Assembly (NCBI GenBank): GCA_015654925.1
Contig: JAATFX010000083.1
Span: 32,852-96,851, forward strand
Direction: 5' to 3'
DNA: 64,000 nt
Origin: Enterobacterales bacterium
Lineage (GTDB): Bacteria > Pseudomonadota > Gammaproteobacteria > Enterobacterales > Enterobacteriaceae
Both the position numbers and the translations under genes were made by a program. The notes below the pieces were generated by a model. The model searched no databases and was not told the origin of the DNA. It worked only from the letters and a program-made list of their open reading frames with translations. Below, one piece after another: positions 44,612 through 53,234 of this stretch (position 1 is its first letter; every line of letters starts with the position of its first letter).

Positions 44612-46975
44612 TTAAATCTGGCTGTGATCGATGCCGTCTTCTGGTTTCAGGTTTTCAAAATATTGCCTTAAAATAGCCGCCCGTTCAGACTCAGGCGGCG
44701 GCCCGTACCGACGTTTCAATTTTTCGAACCGTTTAAGGGGGTCAGTTGGCGGTTTTGCGGAATAAATTTCACCATCGCTACGCCCACTGAAATACTCATC
44801 GCCTATTTTCATGGCATGACCGGATAGCAGGAATTTAATTTCGCGCAGGCTTAACTCAAATCCGAGAGCGGTCCGGGCCGCTTCGCGCATCCTTTCCGCC
44901 AATTCAGGATTTACACCAAAATCAGCGCGCGCCGGCCGCCTCGCATCCCGAAACTCTTGCGTTTCTTGCCTGATTCTTTTCAGCGCCCGGCGGCGTTCTT
45001 TGCGGGTCATGGCTTTGAAGTCCGCTATAGTCGAGGGCATAGCCATACTCGATCCCGTTCCGTCATCCTGCGGGCCGATCCCCGGCCCCGTACAGTTATT
45101 GACAGAACTCCGAGAGGGCGCAGGCGCGCCCTTAAGGTCAACCCCCAAAACGTCAAGGTCAACGGCCTGTTTCCGGACAATTTTCCACTGCTTTGCCCTG
45201 GTGATAATCGGGCAATCTATGCCCACTAACGGGGTATAAACGCCGCGTATGCGGATCACTTCTTCACCGTAGGGGGATAGCGCTTCGTTGGTCTCATACC
45301 AATTTCTAACGATCAGGTCATCACGGCGCACAAACGGTCCACCCTGGGCGTTGACGTATTCATCCCAATGGCCGAAATCAGCAGCATCATGAACGGCGGC
45401 AAATTCGACGCTTAGCCCGATCGCGGTCTCATGATCGGCCATCATGCGCAGCTCACGATATACGGTCACCGGGGCGCCGCCGATGAATTGGAATTGCCGA
45501 ATGCGCCAACGCGCCGCCCAGGCAGATACGGACGCGGCCACGTCTTTAAGCGGCTTTTTGGTTTCGTCGTCTATCTCATCGTCCAGGGCATACCCATCGA
45601 TATTTTTCGAAATGTACTTCGCGATATACCCGGTGGCGCTTCCTTTTTCTGGGTCGATAGCCTCAACGCAAAAACGGGCTTTTCTTGCCCTGGCGTTGAC
45701 TAATTCGTGCTCGTCCTCTTTTGTCACGTAACCCTGTATGATTTCCCGAACGGCGCCGACATGCTCTGGTTTCATGAACATCAGCATATGCCAGTGTGGG
45801 GTTGCATCATGGTGCGGCTCGGCGACGCGAATGCCGAAAATGCTGAGGCCATCGCGGGCAAGCTTTGCGCGAATGGCCGCCCAGGTCCGGCGCAAGTATT
45901 TTTGCGTATCGGCCGGGCTGGCCCCTTCCCACTTCGGATTACGGTGGCCGTGTTTATTGGTGGCGTGGTATTTGGACGGCGCGGTCATGGTATAGAACTC
46001 ACCGACATAACCTTGTTGTTCGCAGATATTTTCAAATCCTCGGATACGGTTCATTAATTCGCAGCGGCGTATCGCCGGGTTGGCCACGCTGTGATCGAAT
46101 TTTTCGATCAGCGATATGCGGTTGCCTTCCTCGTCCTCAAGCTCCATACCCTTAAGAAATTCACGGGTGCGCCGTTTCTGCTCCCGCCAGTCGCCTACCG
46201 CATTTTTACTGGCATAAGGGGTGTCTTTTTTGCTGACCTGGCCGAAAGCGATCCGCAAATGCTCGCGCCACATGGCGGAGTACCGGCGCAAGCGGTTTTG
46301 CCACCACTTAGGCGAGAACATGCGGGAGATCGCCGGCGTCATGTCTTCCAGTGTGAGATTTTTTTTACCCTTGGTTGGTACGGGTTGCCGGAATCCGCGG
46401 GTGATGTCTGCGGCGCGGCGATACATCGCCTGGGCTGTTTTGAAATCGTTCAGGTTATCAGCGGCGGTCGACTCCGATATAACACCCAGCTCCAGCGCGA
46501 TAAATTGTGCGATGTCGTCGGCTAAGTGGTCGGTTTCCTTGCGGCCCAGATCGGCCAATTTATTAAAATTCCAGAATAAATTAACATTATCCAGCGTCCT
46601 TTCTTCTAATCGGTATTGGGTGTTCACCAGGTCCAAACGCGGAAAAATGCGCTCAACAAAGGTTTTCGTTAAGTACATGTTTGCGCGCTTGGCACCGTTG
46701 GTTTGCTCCAGGCTGTTAATAGCCCCCATGACCGACCGGCGGATAAATTCCGGTTGCTGATCAAGCATTTCATAGGCGCGGTTAATCGCCGCGAACATTT
46801 CATAAAAATCACGATCGAGAGCGCGCTTCTCAGCATACGTCGGCAATTCCGGCGGGCGCACCGCAGGGCGCGGGGCGTTCCACCAATACGGCCAAATGGT
46901 ATTTTCTTCAGGGCTACCGGAAAATGGCGGTGGTGGCGAAGGGGCTCGGCGGCCCCTGCTGATTTCTGGCTTCAT
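44612..46975 (-). CDS. A: Rolling-circle replication initiator gpA
   Basis: 787 residues of the P2 gpA family. The HUH motif is PHWHMLMF (about 395-402). The tyrosine pair is in GYIAKYISKN (about 455-464), spaced by three residues as in P2, where both act in cutting and joining. An N-terminal Pro-rich stretch and a long helical region precede them. In P2 the origin lies inside gene A; I could not place it here. It is the last gene of the early operon that starts at cox. Confidence 0.93.
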   Translation of the reverse strand: MKPEISRGRRAPSPPPPFSGSPEENTIWPYWWNAPRPAVRPPELPTYAEKRALDRDFYEMFAAINRAYEMLDQQPEFIRRSVMGAINSLEQTNGAKRANMYLTKTFVERIFPRLDLVNTQYRLEERTLDNVNLFWNFNKLADLGRKETDHLADDIAQFIALELGVISESTAADNLNDFKTAQAMYRRAADITRGFRQPVPTKGKKNLTLEDMTPAISRMFSPKWWQNRLRRYSAMWREHLRIAFGQVSKKDTPYASKNAVGDWREQKRRTREFLKGMELEDEEGNRISLIEKFDHSVANPAIRRCELMNRIRGFENICEQQGYVGEFYTMTAPSKYHATNKHGHRNPKWEGASPADTQKYLRRTWAAIRAKLARDGLSIFGIRVAEPHHDATPHWHMLMFMKPEHVGAVREIIQGYVTKEDEHELVNARARKARFCVEAIDPEKGSATGYIAKYISKNIDGYALDDEIDDETKKPLKDVAASVSAWAARWRIRQFQFIGGAPVTVYRELRMMADHETAIGLSVEFAAVHDAADFGHWDEYVNAQGGPFVRRDDLIVRNWYETNEALSPYGEEVIRIRGVYTPLVGIDCPIITRAKQWKIVRKQAVDLDVLGVDLKGAPAPSRSSVNNCTGPGIGPQDDGTGSSMAMPSTIADFKAMTRKERRRALKRIRQETQEFRDARRPARADFGVNPELAERMREAARTALGFELSLREIKFLLSGHAMKIGDEYFSGRSDGEIYSAKPPTDPLKRFEKLKRRYGPPPESERAAILRQYFENLKPEDGIDHSQI

Positions 46976-46983
46976 AATATTCG

Positions 46984-47907
46984 CTATGCGGCAGAAATCA
47001 GCGATTCAAGGATGCGTTGTCCCGCAGTAGGGGGTACCGCATTACCGGCTAAGTGAACCGTCAATTTGTGATTTTTAGGGCGCCTTGTCTCCAAAGGAAA
47101 GGACATAGCCAAGAGCCCTTCATTGGCAGACAACATTCGCATGCGGTCGCCTTCTACGATAGCCCAGCGATCACGGGTTGTGATGGTGCCAATCGGTCTG
47201 TCAATTGACCTTCCGGTAAGCCCCGAACCGGAGCCATAAAATGGGATCAGGAATCGGTCCCCAAATGACCGGCGCCCATTCGCTACGCGGCGTAACGTCG
47301 CTGCGGCGCGGCCAGGTTTATTTACTGGCGACCAACTCCCGATATCAAATTTTATAAACGATGCCGCTGGCACATGTTCAAGCTTTGTCATTCTTAAAAA
47401 CAACGGGGCTTTACTCTTTGTGCAGACGATGAAAAGACGGACCCGGTTCTGCGGCACGCCCAGATCGGCACAATCAACAATGTGCGGAGCCAGACTGTAA
47501 CCCAGCGCATTCATCGCCGCTTCCCATGCCCGGTAAAGCGTCCATTTGAGAAACTCCGGCACGTTCTCCACAACAGCCATGTCTGGATTAAGGCACTCCA
47601 GGGCAGACACTACAGCCCACGCAGTAGACCTGCTTGCATCGTGCTGGCGATCATCGGCCCTTTTGCCGCGCGCAAAGCTATGGCCCTGGCAGCATGGCGA
47701 AGCGAGCAATATATTGTGGTGCGGTACCTTCGACCAATCCGCTTGGTGTAGATCCTGGCAAATATGGATAGCGCCCGGGTGATTAGCGCTATGCCACTCA
47801 ACAGCAGCCGGCAAATGGTTTGCAGCCCATAGAACCTCTATTCCTGCTAATCGCGCGCCAGTAGACCAACCACCGAGCCCGGCAAATAAATCAATAGCTG
47901 TTATCAT
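46984..47907 (-). CDS. dcm: Cytosine-C5 DNA methyltransferase
   Basis: 307 residues from the ATG at 47907 (MITAIDLFAGLGGWSTG). Motifs in order: I DLFAGLGG, IV SPCCQGHS (catalytic Cys), VI VENVPEF, VIII PQNRVRL, a target-recognition region (about 200-260), and X GNAVPPTAG. It is ten bases from the Dam gene and in the same early operon. The pair probably shields DNA from type II and methyl-sensitive restriction. Confidence 0.9.
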   Translation of the reverse strand: MITAIDLFAGLGGWSTGARLAGIEVLWAANHLPAAVEWHSANHPGAIHICQDLHQADWSKVPHHNILLASPCCQGHSFARGKRADDRQHDASRSTAWAVVSALECLNPDMAVVENVPEFLKWTLYRAWEAAMNALGYSLAPHIVDCADLGVPQNRVRLFIVCTKSKAPLFLRMTKLEHVPAASFIKFDIGSWSPVNKPGRAAATLRRVANGRRSFGDRFLIPFYGSGSGLTGRSIDRPIGTITTRDRWAIVEGDRMRMLSANEGLLAMSFPLETRRPKNHKLTVHLAGNAVPPTAGQRILESLISAA

Positions 47908-47917
47908 AAATACCGCC

Positions 47918-48736
47918 TTAGTTATTTTCCGTCGCCGTGAAAATTGCTTCTTTTGCTGTTTTGTCCACACCGGTGGCCCGCGAAATAGAACGGTTTGCGT
48001 TTATTGTTTCGCATTCAAACTGGCTATATATTTTCGTTTTAATTGCGGCCTCGCTATTCGATGCAACAATGCGGCACCCCCGTGCCTTCGCAAAACTCAG
48101 CTCATTAGAAAGCCGCTCATGTTCTGGCAATCCAAATTCAGACGAATAGTATTTAGTAAATGAGGTTGCCCCCGAGATCGGGACATAGGGAGGATCGGCA
48201 TAAATCACATCGCCACCGCCGGCCATTTCAATGCATTCCGAAAAATCACAGCACAGAAAAACAGCCCCTGTATCATTTGCTTTTTCAGAAAACAGCTTTA
48301 ATTCCTGCCCAGGAAAATACGGTTGTTTGTACTTTCCATACGGCACATTAAAACCACTCTTTTCGCTGTATCGGCAAAGGCCGTTATAACAATGCCGATT
48401 AAGGTATAAAAACATAGCAGCTTTTAGGTAATCCGGATGATTACCATTATTAAATGCTTGGCGTATTTCATAAAACCGTTCCGGCTTATTGCCGTCATTA
48501 AACAATTCCCGGCCATGTTCTTCCAGCCTTTTCAAATCATGAGTAACCATGATGAAAAATAAAATCAAATCTGGATTGATATCACATAACAAATAGTTCT
48601 TGTAATCCGTGTTAAGAAATACCGTTCCCGACCCCACGAACGGTTCAACCAGCCGGTTACCCGATGGCAGAAAATTAAGCAATTGGTCCATTACACCGGC
48701 TTTCGATCCGGCCCACTTCAAAGGGGAGCGGTTCAT
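47918..48736 (-). CDS. dam: Dam-type adenine methyltransferase
   Basis: 272 residues starting MNRSPLKWAGSKAGVMDQL, with VEPFVGSGTVFLNT (motif I), YADPPYVPIS (DPPY) and NRHCYNGLCRYSEKSGFNVPYGKY, typical of Dam. It should methylate GATC. In a Dam-positive host this may be redundant or ensure full methylation during replication. It follows the 48733 gene by a 4-base overlap. Confidence 0.92.
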   Translation of the reverse strand: MNRSPLKWAGSKAGVMDQLLNFLPSGNRLVEPFVGSGTVFLNTDYKNYLLCDINPDLILFFIMVTHDLKRLEEHGRELFNDGNKPERFYEIRQAFNNGNHPDYLKAAMFLYLNRHCYNGLCRYSEKSGFNVPYGKYKQPYFPGQELKLFSEKANDTGAVFLCCDFSECIEMAGGGDVIYADPPYVPISGATSFTKYYSSEFGLPEHERLSNELSFAKARGCRIVASNSEAAIKTKIYSQFECETINANRSISRATGVDKTAKEAIFTATENN

Positions 48737-49353
48737 AATGCGCCCTCCGCCTGACGGCGATAGTAGTCTGCACGGGCCAGAATCCAGGCAATCAGGCGGG
48801 GAACGTTAATCGTCATTCCCTTCAACGGACCAACGCATAATAGGGTCTGCCGGATATCCTCACCGACGGTATAGATGGCGTCGGCCTTGATGGCGGAAGC
48901 CTGAGCACTATCGATCTGTGTCGGCTCATTGTCTTCAGTTACCCATGACTGCTGCGCGAACCTGATCGCCTGCAAACGTTCCGATTCCAACTGCCGCACA
49001 GCTGTGATGGCGTTTTTAGTCAGGATTTCAACGTCAACATTGTCAATTATGTCCTGCCCGGCGCCCGTTCCGGTGATCGCGAAAATTATCGAATCGAAAG
49101 CTACTTCATAATACTTCAACCTGGTTAATTCAGTGTTTAGCCTTGTATTCTCATCAGCTATTGTTTCAAGATCTCGATTTATCTCGTCAACAGACGTCAG
49201 ACAATTACCCAAAGCAGCTGCAATATTTCTCACATCATGAGAAACAATTATTGCAGGCCCTCCACTAAAATGGACTGCGGATGTAATGCCCCCCATTAAC
49301 ATGGATATCACACGCTTAATAGCGCTAATTTTTCCTTTGGTTTGATTAATCAT
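48733..49353 (-). CDS. Hypothetical early protein with coiled coil
   Basis: 206 residues. There is a coiled-coil near 60-85 (INRDLETIADENTRLNTELTRL) and a C-terminal NVPRLIAWILARADYYRRQ. Not recognised. It is coupled at both ends (ATGA with the 49350 gene, overlap with dam). It may be an Ea22-like early protein by size and place only. Confidence 0.6.
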   Translation of the reverse strand: MINQTKGKISAIKRVISMLMGGITSAVHFSGGPAIIVSHDVRNIAAALGNCLTSVDEINRDLETIADENTRLNTELTRLKYYEVAFDSIIFAITGTGAGQDIIDNVDVEILTKNAITAVRQLESERLQAIRFAQQSWVTEDNEPTQIDSAQASAIKADAIYTVGEDIRQTLLCVGPLKGMTINVPRLIAWILARADYYRRQAEGAL

Positions 49354-49484
49354 TGTATTGCCTCAATGAATTTATATAATGCCACCATAGCGGCGATGCC
49401 GACGATCCAAATTGCCCCACTGCAAACGCTCACATAAATCAGTGCGTGCCTACATAGATGTTTGCTGAATGTGACTTTTGACAT
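49350..49484 (-). CDS. 44-residue single-helix membrane protein
   Basis: MSKVTFSKHLCRHALIYVSV, then CSGAIWIVGIAAMVALYKFI and a short EAIQ tail. One membrane helix spans about 16-37. AAGGAG lies five bases before the ATG, and the stop overlaps the next ATG as ATGA. Good translation signals and coupling make it a real gene despite its size. Function unknown; small membrane proteins in early phage operons often act in exclusion. Confidence 0.75.
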   Translation of the reverse strand: MSKVTFSKHLCRHALIYVSVCSGAIWIVGIAAMVALYKFIEAIQ

Positions 49485-49557
49485 ATCAACTCCTTAATTA
49501 AGGCGAACGAGGCCCGGTGCGCTTATTAAAGGCACCTTTCATTTTTATTAAATGTCG

Positions 49558-49917
49558 CTAAAGATTTAAGCGGCAGTCAGCTATTGATATGAATGGAGGT
49601 AAAGCACGCCCAAATGATCCGATCTCATTTAGGGCGTAGATAATGAGCTCGCGTTGGGCCTCACTGAAATCCTCAAAACGTTTACTGGCATCACCCGCCA
49701 CGAACGGCCGTTTTAAGCCGTTCTGTTTTGCGATGCGGTTAGCGCGGAATAAAATCATTTCCCGATTAGCATCGCCGGTTTCATCGCCAAGCTTTTCAGA
49801 CGACGGGTTTTTATTAAAATTTCTGGCGGCCTCATTGCTCGTTATTTTGGCCTTGCGACGCCAGTCAATCGCGAACTCTTTAAAGGGCATCTTTTCCACG
49901 GCTTGATTAGATTGCAT
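49558..49917 (-). CDS. Hypothetical early protein, possibly DUF5347-like
   Basis: 119 residues: FAIDWRRKAKITSNEAARNFN, ILFRANRIAKQNGLKRPF, FSEAQRELIIYALNEIGSFGRALP. The FSEAQRELIIYALN segment recalls DUF5347 proteins of enterobacterial P2-like prophages (replication region). I am not certain. It is basic and helical. Confidence 0.5.
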   Translation of the reverse strand: MQSNQAVEKMPFKEFAIDWRRKAKITSNEAARNFNKNPSSEKLGDETGDANREMILFRANRIAKQNGLKRPFVAGDASKRFEDFSEAQRELIIYALNEIGSFGRALPPFISIADCRLNL

Positions 49918-49929
49918 AGGACACCTCGA

Positions 49930-50127
49930 TTAGGCGCATATTCCCATTAACCAGGCGAACCAACGCGGGCGGGCCGGAGCTTTGCCGGGCGCGCGCATAA
50001 ACGGGACGTTGGGATCAGAAACAAATTTGCGACCGTTTGGCAAATCCACCCAAAAGCCGGCGGCGGCCCAGCGGGCCGGGCGCTGATGGTTTACCAGTAG
50101 CGATGATAATGACGGGCAATTGTTCAT
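49930..50127 (-). CDS. Fil-like small protein
   Basis: 65 residues: RWAAAGFWVDLPNGRKFVSDPNVPFM, then a basic Pro-rich stretch and PRWFAWLMGI at the end. This is the pattern of the phage 186 Fil family (DUF2724), whose expression blocks host division. The match is by the W-V-x-LPNG-R-F and PRxxWF elements only. Its start overlaps the preceding stop (ATGA). Confidence 0.5.
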   Translation of the reverse strand: MNNCPSLSSLLVNHQRPARWAAAGFWVDLPNGRKFVSDPNVPFMRAPGKAPARPRWFAWLMGICA

Positions 50128-50570
50128 GCTGCCCCCTGCTCATCATCGGCAAAGGGCCGCGGGGGTATGCCGGTGGCTCTGAATTCCTCCAGGGCAGCAG
50201 CTAAAACCGGCGCTGCCGGGTCACGGTTAAGCCGCGCTATGGTTCTCAAGCAAACTAACTCCAGATCAAGATCGGCATTCATTGATTTATGCGATAGCGG
50301 TCGTGGCCGTTTGCGCTGATCTACAAACGTTTCGGTCAATTCAGCTACGCGGGTGGCGTGTCTCACAAGTGCCCTATTTGCCAGCGTTAATATGTTTGAT
50401 TTCACAATCTTCCCCTTTACAACATTGACGATAACAGTTTTATCCGGCCCGCCGGCCATATCCCAACCAAACCACAGAGGGCTGGCCGGTATCGCATCAC
50501 CCGACACGGGAAACCCGCCCCCGCCGCCGGCCGGGCAACCGATCTCCTGTATTGATAACTGCCATTTCAT
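50124..50570 (-). CDS. Hypothetical early protein
   Basis: 148 residues from the ATG at 50570; the ORF extends 27 codons upstream but that part shadows cox. MKWQLSIQEIGCPAGGGGGF, then SHKSMNADLDLELVCLRTIARLNRDP and a C-terminal PPRPFADDEQ. Not recognised. It overlaps the cox end by 74 bases in another frame, so its true start may be later. Confidence 0.5.
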   Translation of the reverse strand: MKWQLSIQEIGCPAGGGGGFPVSGDAIPASPLWFGWDMAGGPDKTVIVNVVKGKIVKSNILTLANRALVRHATRVAELTETFVDQRKRPRPLSHKSMNADLDLELVCLRTIARLNRDPAAPVLAAALEEFRATGIPPRPFADDEQGAA

Positions 50571-50925
50571 CGTGTTGCGGCGCGCGGCGCCCTGGCTTCC
50601 TGAAGCTGATCCGCTCTTTCCAGCCGTGCCATTCTTCCGGCACCTGTTCAACCAACTGTTCCGCGTACCTGTCCCACTCGCGGCGGTTTATCCATAACTC
50701 GGCATGGCCGCCCGGTTTTAAGGGATCGGACATGTAAAAGGCGGGCAGTTTTCCGGCTTTAGCCATGGACACGACGGCCGCCACAGTCTTACCCACATAG
50801 AGAGCGAACCCCTCTTTAGAAAGCAAATCCGCAGGTTTTTCCGACAACCTTACCTGGCGCCGTGACTGAGCCGTCACGCCTTCATCCTGATCGTCTGATT
50901 GAATGGTTTTCGCATCATCTAACAT
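50497..50925 (-). CDS. cox: Cox-type excisionase/early repressor regulator
   Basis: 142 residues. The P2 Cox core is visible: LSKEGFALYVGKTVAAVVSMAKAGKLPAFYMSDPLKPGGHAELWINRREWDRYAEQL, with the helix-turn-helix YVGKTVAAVVSMAKAGKLP and the winged GHAELWI strand. An extra N-terminus of about 35 residues and a basic C-terminus exceed P2 Cox (91). It would direct excision and repress the C promoter. TTRGCAC repeats spaced by 10 bp near its promoter and near attR are candidate sites. Confidence 0.85.
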   Translation of the reverse strand: MLDDAKTIQSDDQDEGVTAQSRRQVRLSEKPADLLSKEGFALYVGKTVAAVVSMAKAGKLPAFYMSDPLKPGGHAELWINRREWDRYAEQLVEQVPEEWHGWKERISFRKPGRRAPQHDEMAVINTGDRLPGRRRGRVSRVG

Positions 50926-50958
50926 TTGCTATTCTCCAATTTGCTATCTGATCGCCAA

Positions 50959-50975
50959 TTGGCACCACTTAGCAC
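50959..50975. promoter_or_regulatory. Candidate Cox/Int boxes at the switch
   Basis: TTGGCAC (50959-50965) and TTAGCAC (50969-50975) are direct repeats exactly 10 bp apart, in the divergent region between cox and C. The same motif recurs three times at 52395-52421 beside attR. Confidence 0.55.
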
Positions 50976-50989
50976 CATTAAGATAAACA

Positions 50990-51028
50990 ACACATTAATT
51001 ACTACACATATAATTGGAGATTACACAT
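50990..51028. promoter_or_regulatory. Candidate C-repressor operator, ACACAT direct repeats
   Basis: ACACAT occurs at 50990, 51004 and 51023 in the same orientation, next to the C start and inside the early promoter region. P2 C also binds direct rather than inverted repeats. Spacing is 14 and 19 bp. Confidence 0.5.
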
Positions 51029-51031
51029 TAC

Positions 51032-51331
51032 ATGTCAAGTACACAATCGGAGAAACTAAAGCTGATCCGCGATTCGGAACGCTTAAAATCTAAGGAAGTC
51101 GCTGATTTAATAGGGGTTAATTACTACACATATTTTGGATGGGAATCAGGTAAATCGAAGATGCCTATGGATGGAGGTATCAAGCTTTTTAAACACCCCC
51201 GTTTTCGTAAGTATAGAGACTGGTTTATGTTCGACGAGATTAACCCAGCAGCCGGCCAAATAGCTCCGGTTCTCTCTCTTGATGGGCCAGAAGACACAAA
51301 ATCTCACCAATCCGGCCACAACATTGGCTAA
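51032..51331 (+). CDS. C: C immunity repressor, P2 type
   Basis: 99 residues from the ATG at 51032; a TTG six codons earlier is open. MSSTQSEKLKLIRDSERLKSKEVADLIGV aligns with P2 C, and LFKHPRFRKYRDWFMFDEINPAAGQIAP matches the distinctive C-terminal half with QIAP. It has a helix-turn-helix but no LexA-type cleavage domain, so induction does not follow RecA cleavage of C. The ribosome site is weak (GGAG 14 bases away). Confidence 0.92.
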   Translation: MSSTQSEKLKLIRDSERLKSKEVADLIGVNYYTYFGWESGKSKMPMDGGIKLFKHPRFRKYRDWFMFDEINPAAGQIAPVLSLDGPEDTKSHQSGHNIG

Positions 51332-51397
51332 ACATTTACCTTCTTTACATTTTTGATATCGATTTTCAGGATGATTTGTTCATCGGAGGGTTTTCTT

Positions 51398-52384
51398 ATG
51401 TCGATTAAGAAACTCGATGATGGTCATTATGAAGTGGACATAAGGCCGCAAGGTGCAGACGGAAAGCGCATCCGGCGGAGATTCAACACGAAAGGTGAGG
51501 CGCAGATTTTCGAGCGTCACATTTTAGTAAATTTTCACAATAAAGAGTGGCTGGAAAAACCCGCAGACCGGCGCAAGCTGTCTGAATTACTTGAACTGTG
51601 GTGGGTCTACCACGGCAAAAGCCACCCCCGCGGGGAGATCGAGCGGGGCCGACTGAAAGCTATTTTTGTAAAGCTTGAAAATATGGGCGTAACAAGGGCT
51701 GACCAGTTGACAAAAAAAGCCATTATTGACTACCGAGTACTTGTGCTAAACGAAGGGCTGAAGCATTCCAGCGTTAATCGGCACCAGGCCATTTTAAGCG
51801 GCATGTTTACCAAGCTGATCGAGGCGGGCGAATATCATTCCCAGCATCCATTCAAAGGGATAAAGCAATTTAAGGAGGCAGAAATCGAAATGGCCTTTTT
51901 GACAACGGTTGAGATCAAAAGGCTGTTAGGACTGCTGACCGGTGATAATCGTATGGCCGTTCTGGTTTGCCTGGCAACAGGCGGCCGGTGGAGTGAGGTT
52001 GCAGATCTAAAATGTGAGCACATATTTCACAATATGGTCACGTTCATGAAGACCAAAAATGGGAAGCGCCGTTCCGTACCCATTTCTGACGAGTTGGCAG
52101 CTCAAGTGAAACAGGGAAAAACGGGTTATGTTTTTCGGCCAAACTATGATGCAGTGCGTAACACACTGCGGGCAATGAAGCCTGATTTACCGGATGGACA
52201 GGCGCTGCATGTGTTTAGGCACACATTCGCCACGCATTTTATGATGAATGGAGGTAATATTATTACACTGCAACGAATTCTGGGGCACTCCACGATCCAG
52301 CAAACGATGGTCTATGCGCATTTTGCGCCTGACTTCCTCAATGATGCGGTGTTGTATAATCCGCTTAATGGAGTGTCCATATAA
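51398..52384 (+). CDS. int: Tyrosine integrase, P2 Int family
   Basis: 328 residues from the ATG at 51398 after GGAGGG. Catalytic residues in order: Arg in TGGRWSEV, Lys in [19 protein letters not shown] (His-x2-Arg), His in [15 protein letters not shown] and the Tyr in the same segment. An N-terminal arm-binding part ([19 protein letters not shown]) precedes it. It lies between C and attR, so C and int share direction as in P2. The att core is 100 bases downstream. Confidence 0.95.
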   Translation: MSIKKLDDGHYEVDIRPQGADGKRIRRRFNTKGEAQIFERHILVNFHNKEWLEKPADRRKLSELLELWWVYHGKSHPRGEIERGRLKAIFVKLENMGVTRADQLTKKAIIDYRVLVLNEGLKHSSVNRHQAILSGMFTKLIEAGEYHSQHPFKGIKQFKEAEIEMAFLTTVEIKRLLGLLTGDNRMAVLVCLATGGRWSEVADLKCEHIFHNMVTFMKTKNGKRRSVPISDELAAQVKQGKTGYVFRPNYDAVRNTLRAMKPDLPDGQALHVFRHTFATHFMMNGGNIITLQRILGHSTIQQTMVYAHFAPDFLNDAVLYNPLNGVSI

Positions 52385-52394
52385 TGTCCATCAA

Positions 52395-52421
52395 TCAGCA
52401 CCATTTAGCACTAGTTGGCAC
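52395..52421. promoter_or_regulatory. Three 10-bp-phased CAC-box repeats beside attR
   Basis: TCAGCAC (52395), TTAGCAC (52405) and TTGGCAC (52415) lie exactly 10 bp apart, on one face of the helix, about 65 bp from the core. They recur as two copies at 50959-50975. They suit Cox or Int-arm binding in excision. They also sit immediately upstream of the new pflA ATG (52424). Confidence 0.6.
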
Positions 52422-52423
52422 TG

Positions 52424-53222
52424 TATGAATAATGTAAATGCTTGTATTACCGATGAATCCCCTGCTGGCGCAGGGGTAACCAAGTCAGTACTTGGTCGCA
52501 TCCATTCGTTCGAATCCTGCGGTACCGTCGACGGCCCAGGCATTCGTTTTATCATTTTTTTCCAGGGCTGCCTGATGCGCTGCCTGTATTGCCACAACCG
52601 GGATACCTGGGACACCCACGCAGGCAAAGAGATCTCCGTTGAGGAGATCATGAAAGAGGTCGTCACCTACCGGCACTTCATGAATGCTTCCGGCGGTGGC
52701 GTAACCGCCTCCGGCGGCGAAGCCATTTTACAGGCCGAGTTCGTGCGCGACTGGTTCCGCGCCTGCCATGCCGAGGGAATTACCACCTGCCTGGATACCA
52801 ACGGTTATGTGCGCCGTTATGACCCGGTAATCGATGAGTTATTGGAAGTCACCGACCTGGTGATGCTCGATCTCAAAGAAATGAACGACGATATCCACCA
52901 AAACCTGGTGGGCGTGTCCAACCACCGTACCCTGGATTTCGCCCGCTATCTGGCCAAGATCAACAAGCGTACCTGGATTCGTTATGTGGTGGTGCCGGGC
53001 TGGTCGGACGATGACAAATCGGTGCATATGCTGGGCGAGTTCACCAAGGACATGGCCAATATCGAAAAAATCGAGCTGTTGCCCTACCATGAACTGGGCA
53101 AGCATAAATGGATCGCCATGGGCGAAGAGTACAAACTCGACGGCGTCAAACCGCCGACCACGGAAACCATGGACCGCGTAAAAAATATTCTGGCCGGCTA
53201 CGGCCACAAAGTCATGTATTAA
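52424..53222 (+). CDS. pflA: PflA, pyruvate formate-lyase activating enzyme, with prophage-derived N-terminus
   Basis: A radical-SAM enzyme that installs the glycyl radical on PflB. The body is intact from [19 protein letters not shown], with the cluster motif [22 protein letters not shown] and YHELGKHKW. The native Met codon is at 18699; here the reading frame runs through the att core into prophage DNA, where an ATG at 52424 gives 20 extra residues. A hairpin CCCCTGC/GCAGGGG (52459-52476) lies within that stretch. There is no clear ribosome site before 52424. Another in-frame ATG is at 52371. Expression in the lysogen is therefore uncertain. Confidence 0.9.
52484..52496 (+). repeat. attR: attR core, 13-bp direct repeat
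   Basis: GTCAGTACTTGGT, identical to 18701-18713. The host pflA body (CGC ATC CAT...) begins directly after it. Confidence 0.88.
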
Positions 53223-53234
53223 CCCCTCCCTATC

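Larger units (their letters stand above)
18701..52496. mobile_element. P2-type (K139-like tail) prophage inserted in the 5' end of pflA
   Basis: About 33.8 kb bounded by the 13-bp repeat. It contains a full set of packaging, capsid, tail, lysis, replication, switch and integration genes. I see no frameshifted or truncated structural gene, so it may be inducible. Gene content follows P2 (Q, P, O, N, M, L, R, S, T, J, I, D, ogr, A, cox, C, int). The sheath (DUF2586), tube (DUF2597) and DUF2590 proteins are instead those known from Vibrio K139-type relatives. The element is set apart by morons at 18.9 kb and 40.3-43.5 kb. Confidence 0.95.

Noticed and set aside
51014..51031. TTG start for the C repressor, six codons upstream
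   Set aside because: It has no ribosome site of its own, and the ATG at 51032 gives the exact P2 C N-terminus.
52371..52423. pflA start at the ATG inside the int 3' end
   Set aside because: In frame but without a ribosome site and overlapping int; ATG 52424 is simpler, though neither is proven.
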